A DNA stretch of 64,000 nt from Hydrangea macrophylla (GCA_033977485.1 CM066985.1:77319045-77383044); one strand, 5' to 3'. Shown: positions 1 to 11,977, numbered from the stretch's first letter. The notes: a model not told the origin generated them from the sequence alone. Numbers and translations are program-made.

Positions 1-108
1 AGTTGTGGAAACTAAGTAAAATTTATATACTAATTTAGGAAAGTGGACAACAATTTTGGGACATCCCAAAAAGGAAAGATGGACACATAAAATGGGACGG
101 AGGGAGTA
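1..108. mobile_element. Stowaway-type MITE, right end, cut by the window edge
   Basis: The segment ends in GGGACGGAGGGAG followed by TA. This is the reverse complement of the standard Stowaway terminal inverted repeat (CTCCCTCCGTCCC) with its TA target duplication. The left end is outside the window, so length and intactness cannot be judged. Confidence 0.75.
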
Positions 109-495
109 TTTATTATTCAAATGAGGTCAGTAGAACCTCCAAACCATACGTAATAAGTTTACAAACAGGTTTCTAGGGTTACATCGCCTTACAGTACTAG
201 AAAGGATTTTATTCTAGGAATGCTTAAAGTACAAGAAGTGAACTTTCTAAAACGGGGATCCTTCAAGGGCATCTAGAAGAGGGTCCTCTCCTTCTATAGC
301 TGTCTCTTGTTCTTTATTTGGATTAGGCAGGGCATGTCATTGTCTAAATTAATATAAGTAAAAATAAGGAATGACATTGAAAATGAAACAAGTTAGATTG
401 GTTGCCTTCTTTCGGGTCAATCCCACAGAATTTTCCTACACTTATCTATTGAATTTAGTTAGGGCATGCGCCTCTGTATAGTTTTATGTATAAAC
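109..495. other. No gene recognised; probably intronic or flanking sequence
   Basis: AT-rich sequence with no open frame, splice-bounded exon or repeat that I recognise. It lies upstream of the phosphopantetheine adenylyltransferase exons, so it may belong to an intron of that gene. Confidence 0.4.
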
Positions 496-500
496 GAAAA

Positions 501-789
501 TGTTAAGTTACCAACTTTAAGCTGTTAGAGAATGGGCCCAACAATGTATATCAAGTTTCAGCACCCTCCCTTACATGCAACCTCGACTTGCACGTGGAGA
601 GCAAACAAACCAAACTGCATCATAGTGGAGACAAATAACAAAGTGCAGATATGCACAACAAAGCGTGAATGGAGAGTCGATCCCAGGACCTCCCACAAAC
701 AAGGCTCTGATACAATGTTAATTTACCAACTACTCCAAAAGCTTAAGCTATTAGAGAATGGGCCCAACAATGTATATCAAGCTTCAACA
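501..789 (-). mobile_element. TRIM (terminal-repeat retrotransposon in miniature), complete
   Basis: A 289-bp element with all parts of an LTR retroelement but no coding capacity. On the minus strand the 5' LTR is 716-789 and the 3' LTR is 501-563; both start TGTTGAAG/TGCTGAAA and end TTAACA. Next to the 5' LTR (about 703-713) is the complement of a TATCAGAGCC primer-binding site for initiator tRNA-Met. Next to the 3' LTR (564-573) is the complement of a polypurine tract TAAGGGAGGG. A perfect 5-bp target duplication GAAAA flanks it (496-500 and 790-794). The two LTRs differ by an indel of about 11 bp and several substitutions, so the insertion is not recent. Mobilisation would need enzymes supplied by other elements. 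Confidence 0.85.
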
Positions 790-1038
790 GAAAAAGTTTT
801 TCTTTTATCCTCGTAGTTGCTTGTCTACTTCCGTTTTACGTGGTAACCAATCCAAAGAAACAACTTTCTTTGTGTTTTCCTCCTTGTGTCACCAAACCCA
901 CCGCCCAAATTAGGAAAGAAGTTGGAATATATGCCCCTATATAGATTTTAATGCATTGCATTCTACAATTTCCACTTTCACTTCACGTACGCTAAAATAA
1001 TTTGTTCATTTATCTGACATCTATACCTGCTTTTGCAG

Positions 1039-2036
1039 TATGCCAGCCTAATACAACCCATTGGAAAAAGAATGCAAAATGTTGAAGAATACATCAAGGT
1101 ATACAGCATAAGGAAAAAAACCAACTGTGGGGTTGGTTTCTTACTTCCAATTTGGTGAAAACTGTAAAATGTAGTTTAACTTTACAAAGAAATACTTTCC
1201 CGGACCTGCATTGTAGTAACCTCTTTTTTAACAAAAGGTTATCTTTATTATAGTTGCGGTTTGGGATTTTAAGTTATCGTAAATTTCAATGCACTCTCCA
1301 CCTAGGTAGCACCGGTGCGGGTGTCAGGATTCGGGTACGGGGATGCGAATGCGGGGGATTCGTCAATTTTCCAAAACATAAGGGTGCGGGTGAGGCGGGA
1401 GTACTTGGATAAAATATTAAAAATGTATTTTATGTAATAGTATATACAAATTATTTTACAACTTTTAGCGCATTAGTGTATACCCTAGATAATTGCTATT
1501 ATAATTTTGTATTATTTCTCTTTTATACTCCAAAGTTTTCAAAATTGTATGAAGAACTTGTGTTTTTGTTTTTTTCAAAAGAATGCTACAAAAAGGCCTC
1601 AGACAGACTACAAAAGAACTCAAAAGAATCCGTGGGGCACCCAGTACGGGTGCGGCGGCCTTTTTGAAGAATCCGTGTTTCATAGCTCTCCACATGCCAA
1701 AAGAAGTGAGGATGCCTATTTCAAGCATAAAAAACATATAGGTATATATTTATATGTTTGACGAGGTGGATGTCTGACTTTTTTGGTATCATAGATGAGT
1801 ACTCAAGATGATATTTGTTGCATAGAAGAGTATGAGATAGCTAATCACATGGATCATCAAACTAACAATGTCAGATAGACGGTTTATATAGGCACCACTG
1901 CTGATGTAATGTTGATGATGATTAGTTATGTATTTTTCCAGTCTATCAAGCCTGAGCTGGTAGTTCAAATTGAACGTATCATTGATTCTTATGGCCCTTC
2001 AATCATTGATGAGAATTTGGAGGCTATTGTTGTCAG
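1039..2036 (+). CDS. COAD: Two internal exons of 4'-phosphopantetheine adenylyltransferase (CoaD-like), partial gene
   Basis: Exon A is 1039-1098 (acceptor TTTTGCAG, donor GTATAC) and encodes a peptide containing [18 protein letters not shown]. Exon B is 1942-2036 (acceptor TTTTTCCAG, donor GTTTGT) and encodes [13 protein letters not shown] followed by [15 protein letters not shown]. Read in order with matching phase they follow the plant phosphopantetheine adenylyltransferase, the enzyme that joins ATP and 4'-phosphopantetheine to make dephospho-CoA in coenzyme A synthesis. Upstream exons with the HxGH-type nucleotide-binding motif would lie left of the window. Downstream exons are not visible and may lie in or beyond the gap and retroelement. 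A few residues differ from the usual plant sequence (IGKRM for the usual IEERM), so this may be a decaying copy. Exon identity is fairly firm; whether the gene works is unknown. Confidence 0.7.
1300..1740. repeat. G-rich repeat-like block inside the COAD intron
   Basis: The block opens with G-rich text around CACCGGTGCGGGTGTC and closes with two copies of AAGAATCCGTG (near 1625 and 1668) around a CACCC...GGGTGCGG stem. It sits between two well-defined exons. It looks like a degenerate non-autonomous DNA transposon of a kind common in plant introns, but I could not define clean termini or a target duplication. Confidence 0.3.
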
Positions 2037-2233
2037 GTTTGTTCATTGATCCATAACTACTCTCTCTCCCTCTCTGCACCGCGTATGTATGTGAGTGTGT
2101 TGTGGCCCTTGTGGGGATTGGAGGGGAGAACATCATGTCTTCAGTCTTCCTGTTCTCATGCAAGCCCTTATTTACTCACTCAATGTCTTGCGACGTTTTG
2201 TTCTTTAACCAAGATTTATCCTCTCCAAACCCC

Positions 2234-2234
<1 letters not shown>

Positions 2235-2265
<31 letters not shown>

Positions 2266-2287
2266 TTTATTTTATTTTATTTTATTT
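2235..2287. repeat. Poly-C run followed by (TTTTA)n, at the edge of the assembly gap
   Basis: A run of 31 C residues (2235-2265) leads into TTTTA repeats and then the gap. Such homopolymers often stall sequencing and assembly, which explains the break here. Confidence 0.9.
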
Positions 2288-2787
2288 NNNNNNNNNNNNN
2301 NNNNNNNNNNNNNNNNNNNNNNNNNNNNNNNNNNNNNNNNNNNNNNNNNNNNNNNNNNNNNNNNNNNNNNNNNNNNNNNNNNNNNNNNNNNNNNNNNNNN
2401 NNNNNNNNNNNNNNNNNNNNNNNNNNNNNNNNNNNNNNNNNNNNNNNNNNNNNNNNNNNNNNNNNNNNNNNNNNNNNNNNNNNNNNNNNNNNNNNNNNNN
2501 NNNNNNNNNNNNNNNNNNNNNNNNNNNNNNNNNNNNNNNNNNNNNNNNNNNNNNNNNNNNNNNNNNNNNNNNNNNNNNNNNNNNNNNNNNNNNNNNNNNN
2601 NNNNNNNNNNNNNNNNNNNNNNNNNNNNNNNNNNNNNNNNNNNNNNNNNNNNNNNNNNNNNNNNNNNNNNNNNNNNNNNNNNNNNNNNNNNNNNNNNNNN
2701 NNNNNNNNNNNNNNNNNNNNNNNNNNNNNNNNNNNNNNNNNNNNNNNNNNNNNNNNNNNNNNNNNNNNNNNNNNNNNNNNNNNNNNN
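2288..2787. other. Assembly gap of 500 N
   Basis: Exactly 500 N, the conventional placeholder for a gap of unknown size. The Tekay-D element to the right begins mid-gag, so its 5' LTR, gag start and left flank must fall in or be collapsed into this gap. Confidence 0.98.
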
Positions 2788-5700
2788 TCTGCACTGCTCC
2801 AAAGCAGGTGACTTATGGTCAACAGGGACAGACCCGCTTGAATGCTGTTATCCCTGATGCCGCTGGATATGATGGAACTGCGTATGAAGAAGGAGATTTT
2901 GGAGAAGCTCAACCTGATCAGCAAGCAGTAGATGGTACATAACTCTGTTTAACTCCCATGTTAAAGTGTTATTTGATACGGGTGCTGCTCTTTCGTTCAT
3001 ATCTGTTAATACAATTCGGAGATTGGGTATTTTACCTCATCGCTTAGAGAAAGCTTTGAAGGCTACTTCGCCACTAGGAGCTGCGGTCAGATTAGGACAC
3101 GTAGTGCAAGGATTATCCCTTACGATTAGGAGACCGTGAAATCCCTGCTAGGGTTTGATTGTCCTATCAATGAAGGAGTTCGACATAATCCTAGGAATGG
3201 ATTGGCTCTCTCAGAATCAAGTGAAGTTGGATTGTGCGAGGAAGAGAATTACATTCCCCGACAATGAGAATCAACCCTTTGATTTTCAATGTAACCCTTC
3301 GGGAGATATGTTCCTCACAAGATGCTTAGCCAACATCGAAGTCGTCAGTACAGAGGTGACAGCGTCATCTATACCTGTAGTCAAGGACTTCGAAGAAGTG
3401 TTTGAAGATGTTTCTGGTCTACCGCCCGAGAGAAGTATAGAGTTCTGTATCGAGCTTATACCGGGTACCGTACCGATCACCAAGGTTCCCTACAGAATGG
3501 CCCCCACAGAACTGTTGGAATTGAAGGAACAAGTTCAAGAGCTCGAGAACCTAGGTTTTGTACGTCCAAGTACATCGCCTTGGGGAGCACCAGTGCTATT
3601 CGTGAAGAAGAAGGACGGGACACTCAGATTGTGTATCGACTACAGAGAATTGAACCGCGTGACTATCAAGAACAAGTATCCCTTGCCTCGGATTGATGAT
3701 TTGTTTGATCAACTACAAGGAGCTACGACATTTTCCAAGATAGACCTTAGGTCGGGATATCATCAGTTGAGGGTACGAAAAGAAGACATACCTAAGACTG
3801 CTTTCAGAACCCGATATGGTCATTATGAATTCCTGGTAATGCCGTTTGGAATGACGAACGCCCCGGCAGTGTTTATGGATCTGATGAACAGAGTGTTCAA
3901 ACCTTATTTGGATCAGTTTGTCATCGTCTTTATAGATGATATTTTGATCTATTCTAAGTCAGGAGAAGAACACGAGCAACATCTACGGATTGCGATGCAG
4001 ACGCTCAAGGACCAGCAGTTGTATGCCAAGTTCAGTAAGTGTGAGTTCTGGCTGCAGGAAGTGAAATTTTTGGGACACAAGGTGTCATCTCAAGGAATTT
4101 CAGTGGATTCATCCAAGACCGATGCTGTATCAAAATGGGTTAGGCCGAGCAACCCTACAGAAGTTCGGAGTTTTCCTTGGACTCGCAGGCTATTACAGGA
4201 GATTCGTTGAGGGATTCTCAAAGATAGCAGCACCTTTAACTGGGTTGACGAAGAAGAATCTGAAGTTTGAATGGACAGAGAAGCATGAGCGAGCCTTTCT
4301 AGAGTTGAAAGAAAGACTCACTACTGCACCGGTACTAGCAATACCCAAGCCTAATGAGAAGTTCACTATCTTTAGTGACGCATCATATCAAGGGTTAGGG
4401 TGTGTACTTATGCAAGATGCAGAGTTATAGCCTATGGATCCAGACAGCTGAAGCCGAATGAATTAAACTATCCCATTCATGATTTGGAGTTGGCAGCAGT
4501 AGTTTTCGCACTCAAGATTTGGAGACACTATCTCTACGGTGAGAAGTTTGATTTGTTCTCCGATCACAAGAGTTTGAAATACTTGTTCACGCAGAAAGAG
4601 TTGAACATGAGGCAGCGCAGATGGATGGAGCTGATCAAAGATTACGACTTCACGTTAGAATATCACCCGGGTAAAGCTAATGTGGTTGCTGATGCCCTGA
4701 GTCGACAGACTCGTGAGACGATCGCCTCCTTAATGGTTAGAGAGTGGCGAGCTTTGGAGACTTTGGCGGAATTCGATGTACAGAGTGCTGAAGAAGGAGA
4801 AGGACAATTGTTCGGATGTCTTATCCTACAGCCTGTTCTTATCGACCGCATTATTGGAGCTCAGAAAGAAGATGAGAAGTTTCAGACGTGGTTCATGAAG
4901 ATGTCAGAAAAAGACCCGACAGAATGGAAAGTGGGAGTCGATGGAGGATATCGGTGCAGGAATAGATTATGTGTGCCAGGTAATGAAGAGTTAAGGAAGG
5001 ATATCCTGGAAGAAGCGCATAAGTCAAGATATACAGTTCACCCGGGAGGAACGAAGATGTATAAAGATCTGAAGAGAAATTTCTGGTGGGAAGGTATGAA
5101 GAAGGACGTGGCCGAATTTGTATCCAAGTGTTTGACGTGTCAGCAAGTCAAAGCTGAACATCAGAGACCGTCAGGATTGTTGCAACCGCTGCCTATCCCT
5201 GGTTGGAAGTGGGAACACATTACGATGGACTTTGTAGTAGGATTACCTCGATCGCAGCAGAATCATGACGCCATTTGGGTAATCGTGGATCGATTGACGA
5301 AGTCAGCTCATTTCATTGCTTATAGTATGACATACCCGGTAGAGAAGATGAGCCGGATGTACATACAACAAGTTGTACGACTTCACGGTGCACCTGTGTC
5401 GATTGTGTCAGACCGTGACGCGCGTTTTACCTCTGGATTTTGGGAAAGTCTGCAAGAAGCTATGGGAACTTCGCTCAAAATGAGTACTGCTTTTCACCCT
5501 CAGACAGATGGACAAACTGAGCGTGTTAATCAGATAATGGAAGATATGCTCAGGGCTTGTGTGATCGATTTTGAAGAATCTTGGGAGACACACTTGCCAT
5601 TGGTAGAATTTGCCTATAACAACAGCTATCACACGAGTATCGGTATGGGCTCCGTTCGAAGCATTGTACGGACGACCATGTCGTTCCCCATTGTGTTGGG

Positions 5701-6273
5701 CAGAGGTTGGGGACTCAGAATTGTTGGGACCAGATTTGGTAAGAGAAACCAATGAGAAGATTACTTTGGTCAAGGAGAGGATGAGAACCGCTCAAAGCCG
5801 ATATAAGAGTTATGCTGATCGACGCCGGAAGGATTTTGGAGTTTAGTGTTGGAGATCACGTACTCCTTAAGGTTTCACCAACCCGAGGAGTGGTACGTTT
5901 TGGTCTCAAGAGAGGGAAGTTAGCTCCGCGTTTCATCGGACCGTTTGAGATTTTGGAACGTGTCGGGAAAGTAGCTTATCGACTGGCGCTACCACCGAAG
6001 ATGTCTGGGGTTCACAACGTGTTTCACGTAAGTATGTTGAGGAAATACATACGAGACCCCTCGCACGTGGTTAGTTATGACGATATTGAGACGAGTCATA
6101 ACGTTTCTTACAAGGAAAGGCCCGTGAAGATTTTGGATCAGAGTATCAAGAAGCTGAGGAATAAGGATATCCCGTTGGTGAAAGTTCAGTGGAATCATCA
6201 TGACGAGAACGAAGCCTCGTGGGAAGTTGAAGCTGATATGAGGAAAAAGTACCCGGAGTTGTTTCAGGACTAG
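2788..6273 (+). pseudogene. Decayed gag-pol polyprotein of Tekay-D
   Basis: Order along the strand: end of a gag zinc-knuckle region (2788-2942); aspartic protease with LFDTGAALSF (about 2970-3030); reverse transcriptase (about 3155-4200) with FIDDILIYS as the YxDD-type active site; RNase H (about 4360-4690) with [10 protein letters not shown] and DALSR; integrase zinc-binding region ending [14 protein letters not shown] core (about 5220-5640); and a C-terminal chromodomain-like part ending KVQWNHHDENEASWE. The reading frame changes near 2943, 3140, 4170, 4425, 5650 and 5830. These are small indels rather than nonsense changes, so the copy is dead but still almost full length. The protein would normally act in a cytoplasmic virus-like particle and then in the nucleus during integration. 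Confidence 0.85.
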
Positions 6274-7654
6274 TTAGTCTTGATTTCGGGGACGAAATCC
6301 TGTCTAAGGGAGGAAGGGTGTAATAACCTGCATTTCCATTTAATTTAAAATTCATTTTTATATTTAATTGGTATTTACATTGTCATACTTAACTTCAATT
6401 ATTTTGGACTGCTTCATTTAAATACATTTCCCATGTTCTAATTATTATCCCTTGTGTTATTTCATATTAAAATTCTTGTTGGGGTCAAACTGTAATTTTT
6501 ACAAAATTAATAATACCTGTGTGGATTTCAAAGTCTGTATTTCAAAACGGTGAAAATAACTTCTATTGACTCAATCAGTATTTTTATGAAACCAGAAAAC
6601 CATTTCTTAAGTTAAAATGAATTTTCTGTATTTTTGTAGTGACCACCGCGCCCCGAAAATACCAGTTTATGACCAAAACTGTCCATGTTCTGTTTAACTT
6701 CCACAGATTTTGGAAGTGATGTAAAGTGTGATTGGACATACACTTTACTTGCCATTTATGGCAAGTGATCATTGGCTTAGGCCTTGTTTGGCAATGCTTT
6801 GTGTGTGTGTGTATTGTTGTGACTCTTAAGCTAATTACCCAAACATCTTGCTTTTGACCCCTACACACCTATGTGGCTTTTGGAGTGACTGTGTAGTTAT
6901 ATACATCAGTGTATATACACCTACGTATCTCCTAATTGCTGGGTATAATTGTTAGGATATTAGAAATTCAATTGTAGAGTAAACTTGGATTAACTTGGGC
7001 TCCAAGATTGAAGAATTGGTTTTATATACACTATCTTACACACACTTTCATTCTACACACATAGAAATTCAGAGCATTAGAGAGAAAACACAGTGAGTTC
7101 TTCAGAATCATTTTAGAGAGAGAAAGCTTCAAGACTCCATAGCCAAAGCTTGGAGTATTTTATTTTGTGCTATCTTTCTCAACAATCTCTCTATACTAAA
7201 TCAAAGTGAGTATTCTAAACTCACTAAGAATGTAATTTCATATTAATTGCTGTGTAATTGTTTAATGTTGTAAATCCCCATTGATGATTTTTCGTATGAA
7301 GTTCATAGCATAAAAATCATGAATTTCTAAACCCAATCAAAATTCATTTTTAGAGATGAATATGGAAGATTATAGTATGTATTGACTATGTTTGAAGTTT
7401 TAGAGCTTAATTCGTTCATATAAGAAAGTATATTAGAAATCAAATTTTGACATGTTTTAGTTTTTCCTAAAATTAGAGAGCTATGAATCAAATGGTGTTA
7501 AATTGACTTTAGATTCTTAATCCTTGGGAAAAACCGAAGAGAATCATATATTACATGTCCTATATACTTTAGAATTTCAAAATGGGTCATTTTGGACCCC
7601 TTAAGCTGAAACAGAGCAGTTTCTGTGAAGAAGACGAAGCCTCAGCTTCATCTC

Positions 7655-7970
7655 GCGCCACGATCGCGCGAGCGACCCTTCGCGCGAGCGGCCTGCGCGA
7701 GCGACCCTTCGCGCGAGCGGCCCGCGCGCGCGAGGTAGGCTTCCCCAGGGCAGACGTAAGAGTTTATATATATAAAATTGAAAATTGGCTGGTCGAGCGA
7801 CGTGAGGGTCGCGCGAGAACCCCTTCGCGCGAGCGATCCGCTGCGGCGCGACCTTGCTTTCCTCAGGCAGACAGAAAAGTTTATAAATAAAAGGAAAAAT
7901 GGGCTTATCGCGCGAGCGGCCCGCGCGAGCGACCCTTCGCGCGAGCGGCCCGCGCGCGCGAGGTATTGCA
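7655..7970. repeat. GCGCGAGCG-rich cluster in the Tekay-D LTR
   Basis: Many short copies of CGCGCGAGCGGCC / CGCGAGCGACCC are interspersed with AT-rich spacers such as AGAAAAGTTTATAAAT. The composition is strikingly different from the surrounding AT-rich LTR. A similar block appears at 15945-16100 in the solo LTR of a related family. Confidence 0.75.
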
Positions 7971-8369
7971 GTTTCTGTTTTTGTCTGTTTTTCGGTTAAG
8001 GGACTGTTTGGATGAAATTTATATACTGTTGAGGTTCTGTTTGGGAAAACTTGGTTAATCAGAACTCTATTTGGTTATGTTTGAATGATTAAAACCTTGT
8101 AGTATGACTCCTTAATCCCCGTACGCGTGTTGTTCCTTTAATTCAGCATATTTGTTTTCGTTTAAGTGCATACCATACATGTGGGTCAGTGGTACATGCA
8201 TAGGGGTGTCAGTCTGTGTGGAAAAGAGTAATGGTAGTGTGGAAAGAGTATGAGTTTGTGTTTGTGGTTGTGGTTGTGGTTGTGGTTGAGTATGAGTTGT
8301 GGTCGTGGTTGTGGTTGTGGTTGTGATTGAGTTTGTGGAAGAGGGTATCTTTGAAATGCGACGGTGGCA

Positions 8370-8640
8370 AATATGGACACTCCCTGACGCCCGTGGAAGC
8401 GTTAAAGTGTGTGAAGCCGAACTCGGACATTCCCTGGCACCCATGGTAGTGCTAAAGTGTGGCCTACGGACACTCCCTGATAACTCGAGTCTGGATACTG
8501 TGTGAGGGGTCGCCCCGGTATTTGCATTGGCGGTTAGGGTATTCAAAGTGTGAGGCATTGGACACTCCCTGGTACCCCGGACCAAAGTGTGAGGCAAACT
8601 GGACACTCCCTGGCGCCCCCGTTGCTAAAGTGTGGCTATC
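8370..8640. repeat. Tandem repeat of roughly 45 bp in the Tekay-D LTR
   Basis: At least five imperfect copies of a unit centred on GGACACTCCCTG followed by a variable stretch and CTAAAGTGTG or CAAAGTGTG. Short open frames here are an artefact of the repeat. A neighbouring run (about 8255-8335) is built of GTGGTT repeats. Confidence 0.7.
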
Positions 8641-9314
8641 TGAGTGTTTCAAAGATACCAGGAGTAGGATAGTGGGTTGTTGTGGCTGTCGAGAGAAAAG
8701 AGTCGGCAAGATGAGTGTGGTGCATTGTTCTCATACACGGTCCCATCTGTTTAAATTACCCTCTTTAAATAATGTTGTGAATGTTTCCTAAATGAGCTCC
8801 TTACTTCAATAATAAACTTGTGGATTTAAATGGGAATTGGAAAAAAGGTAAGTTGGTATGTTTTACATTCAAAGTTATGTTTTTAATACTCACTAGCTTC
8901 TTGAAGCTGACGACGTTGATGCGTCCTGGACATTCGTGTTTAGGCTTTTCAGGTTACAATCAGGAGGAATCATACGATTATGCTAATTAAGAATGGCTGC
9001 TGTTGGGACGAGAAACTGTTTATTATATGTTTTAAGTTTATCTGTTTTAAGTTATGAACTGTTTTGTTTTAAGGATGACTGTAACAGACTCTAAGATATT
9101 ATTTTATTTTTAAGGCGGTCTGTGCCTTAGTTGACCTCGGTTCATAAGATGTAATAAGATAGAAAATTTTTGTAAGCCTTGATTGCTCTACTCTGATTAT
9201 TATGTTTTGTTGTTTGACGTTTGGGACGGAATCGATCCTTCAAACTGTCGCGACCTACGGGTCCATAATGGAAATTAAACGCTTTCCTTATTTATGCTAC
9301 GTCGGGGCGTGACA

Positions 9315-10045
9315 GTACCACTAGGAACTCGAATTGCGAGATGTGCTGCAAGAAACCCTCGTAACGGTAAAGGCTAGGCCTTCGTGTAATTCGTAAGGCC
9401 CAAAGTCCCGCACGTTTGAGGCTAGGCCTACGTGGACGGGAAGCCCATGGTCCGGGTAATGATAATGACGATTGAGGGTGAGTGTTTAAAAAGGCATGAA
9501 AATGGTTTTCATGCATTGACATTGACATTGACATTCATTGCACTCATGCATGATATATAACAGATGTTATTGTGCGGTTATATGACTATACGAGCCTTTT
9601 GGCTTATGGACTATTAAACCTCTCTTTCAGGTGATATAGATAAGGGCAAGGCCCCAAGACTTGACAATGCTTCCGCTATAGTTTGAAGACCCCGTGTGTG
9701 GGGATTATCATTTATTAATGTAATGAAACTTTGATTTCAAAGAACATGTGATGTTTCAATTGGACAAATGTTAGTCCACCCGTTTTAAATAGTATGACGG
9801 CTTAACTCTGTTTTCCGCTGCTTATCCTGAAAACGTTTTGTTTTAAGAAAAGAATATTTCAAATGAAAACCAGATTTTTGATTTATAAATGTTTTCCAAT
9901 GATGAACATTTAGTATAGGTAACCCTCGGAGTCTTGGACTCGGGGAGTTACCGATTGGTGTCAAAGCCTACTGTTATAGTTTATTATTGTACTTCCGTCG
10001 GTTGACACCCCGTCGCCGGGAACCGTGGCGGGGCGGGGCGTCACA
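9315..10045 (+). repeat. 3' end of an older LTR, truncated by Tekay-D
   Basis: Runs from GTACCACTAGG to GGGCGGGGCGTCACA and matches, in reverse complement, the 3' third of the solo LTR at 14540-15270 (shared features include the CCTCGGAGTCTTGGACTCGG stem and the ATCTCGCAATTCGAG block). The 5' part is missing, as expected if Tekay-D jumped into it and the rest lies in the gap. Confidence 0.75.
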
Positions 10046-11840
10046 GAGGATGATGATGAATTTGGTGGTATTGGTTGTGAGGGATTGCAAGAAATGTCGG
10101 AAGATTTTTGGATCAACCTCCATGTTTTATCACGATCTCTCTCAGTTTATATATGAATTTTCCTAATCTAATGTTTGTTATATAGATTTTTGGAGTTCAA
10201 CAAGAGTGCTTGGACGGGAGTTTTTCTTGTTCATTTCTTAATTTCAACTTTTTATTTTACTTTAAGATCTGTTGCCTTTCATTCTTTTATTTCACGTAAT
10301 ATAAATTTAGATTTGTTTCGTCTTTTTTATTTTCTAGATTGAGATTGTCAAGGTTGCAGAGGTTACAATTGCAGTCTTTCTCTGTGGGAAGATCTCAAAT
10401 GGATGGACTAACTGATGTTTAGCATAAGTCCTACATGTATCTCTTAACTCTCTTTTATGATTAATAGTATCAATCTTGCACCTACTGGATTCTGTTGTCT
10501 CTCTATGAAATCACGAGCCTATCAGTTCGATCAATTGTGATGATATTGAATATTAGTTGTGTTTGAGAATGAATTGATCATCCGGGACAAAGGTGAATCA
10601 TTTTGTAGCCTTTTCAAAAGAACGTACAATAATAGGTAGTTTCTCATTTTGCACGATAATGTCTTTGTGCAAATGCTTTGCTTGATTCAATACGAGTAGT
10701 TCTCCATTTTGATGGTAATTTTTTTTAGTTCTTGAGATGTTTCTCATATTTGTCGATGCAGTTTTCTTGTTTTGCTGTTACTTGCTAGATTTGTTGTTAA
10801 AATTATGCATCTAATTTATTTTCTAAATTGTCTCAGCTCATTTTCTGAAATGACTTTGGATGAGCTACTCTTAGCAAAAGGGTGATGTTGCTAAAGCTGT
10901 CTTGGATTTAGTTCACTTTTTCTTCCCTTGCTTTTCAGAAGTAGGTGGAAGGGAGGCTGTTTAACCTCACACCCGAACTCCATACATTCATTCGGTCTCA
11001 GTAATGTGAAAGAGAGAAATGAGCTTTGTAGCAATACAGACACGGGGACACGACCAATCCTAAAGTTGTATGAACGGGCACCGCTGGAATACATCGAATA
11101 AATTATTTTATGTAATTCTATTTTAGTACTGACAATGAATTAAAATACAGAGTTGCAAACAACATATATAAATCAGAAAATGAATAGTATTCATCACACA
11201 TGCAACAAGCTAATTATATCAGCTAGTATAATCAAATTAACAAGAAGATAAGGATCAAAGATTATGCCAAAATTTATAGGACGTGTTTGTGTCTCAAATG
11301 GGGTCAGACGTGTTTGTCGCTTGATCCATTTAGAATATTTATGAAGAAATGCCAGACATGTATTCGGGGCGTGCCTGTGTTCGACATGGATATGATACAA
11401 GTACATCAATCAGCAACCTAAACGAAGTACCTGTATTACACATACAACATGACTAATGGTGAACTGCTAAACTACCACCAATGTGTCAAAACATGCTATT
11501 TTTGTATAACTGGAAGATGAAAAGTGAACAATGTAAAGAAAACCCAAAAGATGAGAAATTGAATTGTGGGAACCATTATGTAGCTTGAACTACATGAAGA
11601 GGCTGCAGTGTGGCTTGGTATGCACCTCATATCCCCACGAAGGAACCCCGAACCTATATATCCGTCAGTCCATGTAAATTGTCTTATATCTACTCATTGA
11701 GAGACAGTTTCATATTGCAATATTACTAAATTGTCTTGATCTAATTATTCATTAGGTAATACTCAGGGGTTCAGTTAATTACTTGCAAGGACTTTCTAGG
11801 ACCAACATATATAATATTTCCATTTCGGCATTATTACAAA
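10046..11840. other. No gene recognised; AT-rich intergenic sequence
   Basis: A short open stretch at 10046-10140 (beginning with an acidic EDDDEFGG-like peptide) could be an exon remnant but matches nothing I know and has no clear splice context. Around 11030-11400 are phrases such as CAGACACGGGGACACG and CGTGCCTGTGTTCGACATGG that look like a degenerate non-autonomous DNA transposon. No clean inverted repeats were found. Confidence 0.35.
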
Positions 11841-11843
11841 AGA

Positions 11844-11977
11844 GTATGCTATGCTTCCCAAATGTTGTATCCCAGATTGTTCCCAAACACATGTGACAGT
11901 GGACCCACTTGATTTTGATTGGAGGATGTTGAAGTGGAAATCATTTGGGATACAAAATTTGGGAAGCATAACGTTAC
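11844..11977. mobile_element. Foldback MITE of about 134 bp
   Basis: Two arms of about 40 bp are inverted copies: GCTATGCTTCCCAAATGTTG on the left and its near complement ending GGGAAGCATAACG on the right, around a short centre. TA dinucleotides flank both ends, suggesting a Tc1/mariner-type target site, but the exact ends are uncertain. Confidence 0.6.

Larger units (their letters stand above)
2788..9314 (+). mobile_element. Tekay-D: Ty3/gypsy chromovirus (Tekay/Del type), 5'-truncated by the gap
   Basis: Contains gag tail, protease, reverse transcriptase, RNase H, integrase and a C-terminal chromodomain-like segment in the Ty3/gypsy order, then a polypurine tract (AAGGGAGGAAGGG, 6307-6318) and a 3' LTR (6319-9314). 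The chromodomain and overall sequence agree with the other Tekay-type copies in this window. The 5' LTR is missing. Several frameshifts make it inactive. It abuts an older LTR fragment at 9315, into which it probably inserted. Confidence 0.85.
6319..9314 (+). repeat. 3' LTR of Tekay-D
   Basis: Begins TGTAATAACCTGC directly after the polypurine tract and ends GGGGCGTGACA, giving 2996 bp with TG...CA termini. The same terminal sequence (GTCACGCCCC in the opposite strand) marks the LTR ends of Tekay-A and Tekay-B. It contains a G+C-rich repeat block (7655-7970) and a tandem repeat (8370-8640). The left LTR that would confirm the ends is not in the window. Confidence 0.75.

Noticed and set aside
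2046..2942. Long open frames crossing the N gap
   Set aside because: They exist only because N codons are not stops. The right part is gag of Tekay-D and the left part is intron and poly-C.
8112..8606. Minus-strand open frame rich in Thr and Gln/Pro
   Set aside because: It is the translation of GTGGTT repeats and the GGACACTCCCTG tandem repeat in the Tekay-D LTR.
10046..10140. A possible further COAD exon
   Set aside because: The acidic peptide does not resemble any part of phosphopantetheine adenylyltransferase and the splice context is occupied by an LTR end.
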